In this document: positions 59,270 to 64,000 of the stretch, piece by piece
Layout: every line of letters begins with the position of its first letter
How positions within the stretch are numbered: position 1 is the first letter of the stretch
Source: Mallotus nudiflorus
Lineage: Eukaryota; Streptophyta; Magnoliopsida; Malpighiales; Euphorbiaceae
Reading direction: 5' to 3'
Assembly (NCBI GenBank): GCA_947683625.1
Contig: CANTUR010000282.1
Coordinates: 496,001 to 560,000 of the forward strand
Length of the DNA: 64,000 nt
Position numbers and translations under genes: made by a program
The notes under the pieces: generated by a model
Database searches by the model: none
What the model was told of the DNA's origin: nothing
Seen by the model: the letters and a program-made list of their open reading frames with translations, nothing else

Positions 59270-60935
59270 ATAATGTTGTTTTAGATGTTGTAAATGGGTT
59301 TTATGAATTAGAAAAGATATATGAAGTTGCAAAATTCTGAAGAAGTCATTGAAACTTCCCTATACAAGATAAATGAACCTATAGTATTTATTGACTCTAA
59401 AAATACAAGTAAAACTCTAGTTATTATAATTAAAAAAATTAAATAATTTTTTAATGAATACAAATTTTATTTTGACTACAGTCATAAAAAAAAAATTAAA
59501 TTCAACCACTATAATTAAAAAAAATAAAAAAAATAATTTTTTGATAAATAAAAAATACTTTTTAATTTTTTGATGTGATTGAAAGGAAAATATTAATAAA
59601 ATTGTAAATGAAGGTCAATGAACCTACAGGTGAAGATCAATGAATTTACAGGTAAAGATCAATGAACTTATAGGTTCAAAGGTTAATAAACTTACAAGTA
59701 AGAATCAATAGTAATGAACCTACCTCTTTTATTTTATGAACATATATTATTTAAATAATAAATTTACATTATTTAACTAAAATAAAAATATAAGTAAAAG
59801 TTTATTTATTATAATTAAAAAATAAAAAATTAAATAATTTTTTAATGAATATAAATTTTATTTTGACTAAAATCATGAATAAAAAATTAAATTCAACCAC
59901 TGTAATTGATAAAATAAAAAGAAAAAATATTTTTTAATAAATAAAAAATACTTTTTAATTTTTTTAATGAAATTGAAAGAAAATATTAATGAAACTGCAG
60001 GTGAAAATTAATGATCCTACAAGTGAAGATCAATGAGTTTGTAGGCAAAGATCAATGAGCCTGCATGTAAAGATTAATAAATTTATAGATGAAAGTCAAT
60101 GAATCTGCATTATTTAAGTAATGAAACTATAAGTTTTATCTTATGAACATGCATAATTTAAACAATAAATCTAAATTATTTAACTAAAATAAAAATATAA
60201 GTAAAAATTTATTTATTATAATTAAAAAATAAAAAATTCAATAATTTTTTAATGAATAAAAATCTTATTTGACTAAAGCCATGAAAAAAAAAAAAAATTT
60301 AACCACTATTATTAATAAAATAAAAAAAAGTTTTTAATATATAATTTTTTTATTAATTTCTTGACCCCAGCAGCCTTGAAAATAGTTGGAGTTAATACGC
60401 TGTTCAATCAATCCCCGATATTTGTTGGAATTGAATTCCACAACCAACAATCAACATCCGTCTAACTAAAGAAGACAAATTGAATATTTCATGCCAAATT
60501 GCAACGAGACCAGCATTTTTTTTATTTTTCACAGTGTTAGGTTCATAATGTTATATAGTAAGGGTCTATGATTCATGATATAACAATTGAACTCCAACAT
60601 GCTTGGATTTCAAACGGGACTTGAAATGTTGGGCTTTACAGCGACTGATTTTGAACTTAAAATTTTCAATTGAACTTCCAAAATATTGAGTTAAACTTCT
60701 CAATGACTTGCCGTCCTCCAAAATGACATTTACTTTGGATGGTGTCTCTTCTTCAATTATATATTCATTATCATTTTCATTTCTTTTCAATGTAGGATTG
60801 TTCTTTAATACAAAACTCTATACAGAGAAGATCGGTTCCATTTATAGAAGCATTTTACACATATAATAGATTTTTAGTTTATATTACAATATAGACTAAA
60901 ATTTATGATATAATCTGCCTAGTATTGTTTACTTT

Positions 60936-60971
<36 letters not shown>

Positions 60972-62345
60972 TGGTGCTCCAATTATGCTTCTCAATTGAA
61001 TATGCCGTTGCAAGCTATCGTTCACGATTCTATGTTTTGACATTCGACAATGTATAATAGGCATTGGTGCCTGTATATTTCAGGAAGTCTTAAAAAAACC
61101 CATGTTCGCCTTGCACTAGATCATCTGATCTGACTGCTAACTTATAAGTTAATATCCACATCACTGAAAAATAATATACGTAATCAACAAAGCACATCAT
61201 TTCTGAAAACTGAGAAAAGTCTGCAACAAAATGGGAGTCTACTCCAATTTTTAATGTTAGGCTATAATTTGCTTTCTCTGTTATTTTCTTCTCATAAATC
61301 AACTAGTGGCATGTGTCACCTTAGTTTTATTAACCCCAACACTTATCCACATGCAATCTAACAAATTTCGTCTAATACCCGCAAGTATGCTTGTGAGCTT
61401 CCTCTGTACATGTTTTGGATTGTGTTTTGACTTTGGCGAAGCTAGCATATTCAAATAGCGAAAGCTTATGAAAATTAAATAATTTTTGAGATACATGTTC
61501 GGTATTTTTAAATTACATGGTTATCTTTGAAAAAAAAAAAATAACATGTAATAAATTTAAAATTTTTACTCAAAACTTAATGTTGAGTATAATTTCTTCC
61601 AACAAATTTAATATCATTATATATATATATAACAGCTCAAGTTTAAATCATCATTTAAAAAAAAAACAATTTTTATCAACTGATTGTAATTATAAATAAT
61701 TTCTATTTTATTAAATAATATATCATATTTGTCTAATTTCTTACTCCTTCATTGTCTTCACTTTTCATTTTGTATTTTAAAGAAGAATTTTTTGTTTATA
61801 TTTAAATATGGCTTCACACACACATAGACATAGACACACACAGTTATATATATATATATATTGACTTAGTATTATTTTTTATTTTACAAGAGGCAAGGGG
61901 CAAGGCCATACGGAAGAGGCATGTAACTTTTTTTTTTTTTTTACAAAAAATAAAATATAAAAAAAATTCTATCAATTTGACCAATTTTAAAATTGGAATT
62001 GCAAAGATTAAAATATTGCAAGCATACTGATACAAACAACTTAATTATTGTAATAACGAGTGACGGGTGTTTAGTTCGGTTTAAATCATTGAATATTTAC
62101 TCTTAATTTTAGTTTTATAATAATTAACTGAAATATATATATATATATATATATAATCACAAAAATTTTGACTGACATGAATTTTATAAAAGAGATAAAA
62201 TTATTTTAAATTTTATTTTCTTTGAGATTTTCAATCATTTGTGCTTTTTTTAATGGTATTGGTATTTATGGTCTAAAATAAGTCATTTTATTATTTATGT
62301 TTGCCATAGGTCACGAAGAGGTGTGCTTCTTTAGGGATCCAATGA
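59270..62345 (-). mobile_element. Right arm of long inverted repeat (MULE complex)
   Basis: Read on the minus strand, this is the counterpart of 47267-51110: it starts at ctcattggatccctaaagaag and ends near ataaatgaacctatagtattt. It shares the whole order of blocks, including the embedded TRIM LTR (60535-60818) and the subrepeats. It lacks the 115-bp triplication and the extra insertion of the left arm. Its outer end touches the 3' tail of MULE copy 2. Confidence 0.8.
60535..60818 (-). mobile_element. Ancient TRIM-type LTR in the right arm
   Basis: Minus-strand match to the left-arm LTR (49584-49845): aagaaatgaaaatgataatg, caccatccaaa, caagtcccgtttgaaatcca. It carries the element-type ending cctaaca at 60535. 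Because both arms hold it, the LTR entered before the arms were duplicated. Confidence 0.65.
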
Positions 62346-64000
62346 GTATTTTGTGTACTTACAAATGCATTTATGCCTTGGAAGGAAAAATTGCATCTAA
62401 TAACAATTTTCAGTATACAAGATACACTTAATCATAGTATATCAATACTGCAGTGAATTTAAATATAAAATTTTATATTAATGCCAATGATATCATAATT
62501 TCAAAGTTTATGAACCTACATTTTTTATTATATATTACAAAAAAGCAGAAGGTATAATAATGGTATACTTAATTATAGTATCAATACAAGTATAGCAAAG
62601 CTATTCACAAAGCTTTGGTATGTATCCAAAAAGCCAAAAAATAAGTTTGTGACATTAAATTGTAGAAAAAGCTACAAAGTTTACGATTAATATCTCGTAT
62701 TTATATAATCTCATTTAGAGATGTATACAAAAATAAAAAATTTTTCATTCATAAAGTATTAGTATCTGCATGGTGGATTGATGGTTGGCTTTGTCTTCTT
62801 ATGTAAAGTTGGTTCTTCTTTTTGTTGTTTTGTGACTCTATTGTAGGAGGTGGCTTTACACCATATGTGATGCCTGCCTTTGCAAAATGTTTTGAGTAGT
62901 TGAAGAAGCCTGAGCTACTATATCTGTGCTGTTATGTCCTTCATTAAAAACTGATTGGAGCCTTCTTTTCTTGAGTGAACATATGTGTAATTCTCTCTTT
63001 TCATGCAACTTCTTGTTGTTATTACTGATTTTTCTGCCCATTTCAATCCAGGGTTTAGAACTCACTATAACATGGATTGCCTTGAACCCTTTTTGCATTA
63101 GCTGCATAATGTCCAACGATCCTTTTATGTTCACTTGGCATAGCACTTCCAACACTTTGTGAAAAGAGCTAGCTTTCACTAAAATTCCTAACCTGTAAAC
63201 ATAAATTCCTTACATGTAAATAACTATAAAAAACCACATTTCTAACTGAAATTCACCACTTTGTCACATATATAAACATTAATACCAAAAACAATAAAAA
63301 ATAACTCACATTTCATGTGACTTTTCCTGTTTTGTCATCATGGTGGATTCCTATACCAACATCTACGCTTTGTCCTATAAATCTCCTTTCATTTAATGTA
63401 ACTGGTTGTTTCCCCTTGCCATCCTTAGTTGTTGTATGCACTTATTGTTGTAATTCATTAACATTTGTTGAAGTGTGTTATAAATTTTTATTCCAGGTTG
63501 AGGCTTTTGTCTCATAGAGCATTGCAAATGAAACAAAAAAAGAAATAAATTTATATTCAGACATACTACTCAATTCAACCAAATTTATAAGCAAATAGAG
63601 GCTATGACTTATTAATTTGTGGTCAAGTTGGTTGGAGTTTGTTATGGTAGGTTAATGACAATAGATAGACTTGTTTCCCTTTGCTGTTGTGTAACTCTCG
63701 AACCACTTGTTTCCAAATGATGTGGAGTATCCTTTAGAGCTTCATCATGGTGCATATTTCTCTGAGACACCTGTAAACACCATCATTAAACTTTTAAATA
63801 TTCATCTATTAAACACCTATACTTAATCGAATGTGCGAAAACCTGAGACATATTGATGCTTTTTATGGACATCCTTTTTTATTATGTCTAGTTTGGTAAC
63901 AATTACTATATGTCATCACAATACCTCTTCTTGATTGCTTATAACTTTTTTTAGGGTCCTCTTCATCTTTTAGTTTAGGATTCTTTGGACGACCATTTAC
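62346..64000 (-). pseudogene. MULE transposase 3' part (copy 2), runs off the window
   Basis: Read on the minus strand from 64000: GRPKNPKLKDEEDPKKSY, a zinc knuckle (NCYQTRHNKKGCP), then a tail with GFKAIHVIVSSKPWIEM and a Lys/Glu-rich part with ICSLKKRRLQSV. It then passes into the AT-rich 3' sequence. It matches 54310-55960 of copy 1 in order. It joins the outer end of the right arm directly. Only the last part is visible; the N-terminal transposase should lie beyond 64000. Confidence 0.8.

Noticed and set aside
1..64000. tRNA, rRNA or microRNA genes
   Set aside because: None was recognised by eye on either strand. A tRNAscan-SE and small-RNA search would be decisive; a hit would change this.

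Overview
This is nuclear DNA from a flowering plant, almost certainly a eudicot. It is AT-rich and carries two intron-containing genes of plant families, one with ten exons and one with three. About two thirds of the window is layered transposable elements of plant-specific lineages: Tekay/Del-type and Tat/Ogre-type Ty3-gypsy, MULE and TRIM. No bacterial operon, rRNA or tRNA gene was recognised. The species cannot be named from the sequence alone.

Layout. (1) Positions 343-29880 hold an old minus-strand Tekay/Del-type Ty3-gypsy element, split into pieces. Its 3' LTR (343-863 plus 4092-4658) was itself hit by a 3.2-kb solo LTR at 864-4091, flanked by TATAA target duplications. Its integrase gene was cut by a plus-strand Tat/Ogre-type element at about 5416-25993. 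That Tat element has 2.1-kb LTRs, a tRNA primer site, gag, protease, G-patch, RT, two RNase H domains and integrase, all full of stops. It then has a 7-kb 3' region holding tandem repeats, a minisatellite and an antisense gene relic with a plant mobile domain (PMD). A 1.38-kb solo LTR (8409-9788, GAGAT target duplication) interrupts the Tat gag frame, so the nesting is at least three deep. (2) 29890-30755 is a decayed half-LTR of a related Tat element. (3) 31031-37825 is an intact OSCA/CSC1-like channel gene closest to HYP1, with ten exons, a GC-AG intron and a short uORF whose stop overlaps the main ATG. (4) 37826-44612 is non-coding, AT-rich spacer with simple repeats. (5) 44613-46261 is an intact three-exon vacuolar amino-acid transporter gene (AVT1-like). 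(6) 47267-62345 is a roughly 15-kb structure with imperfect inverted-repeat arms of 3-3.8 kb around a dead MuDR-type MULE transposase, an antisense GRF zinc-finger relic and a TRIM-like element. (7) 62346-64000 is the 3' end of a second MULE in opposite orientation, continuing past the window edge.

How it fits together. The two host genes are islands between repeat blocks and look functional: exon phases, splice sites and full-length family alignment all agree. None of the transposons can be autonomous as read. Stops in their genes mostly sit where related proteins have Gln, Trp or Arg, as expected from cytosine-methylation decay. The features most worth a second look are the antisense PMD gene inside the Tat element, the palindrome array in its U3 region, and the long inverted-repeat MULE complex whose two arms share an ancient TRIM LTR.
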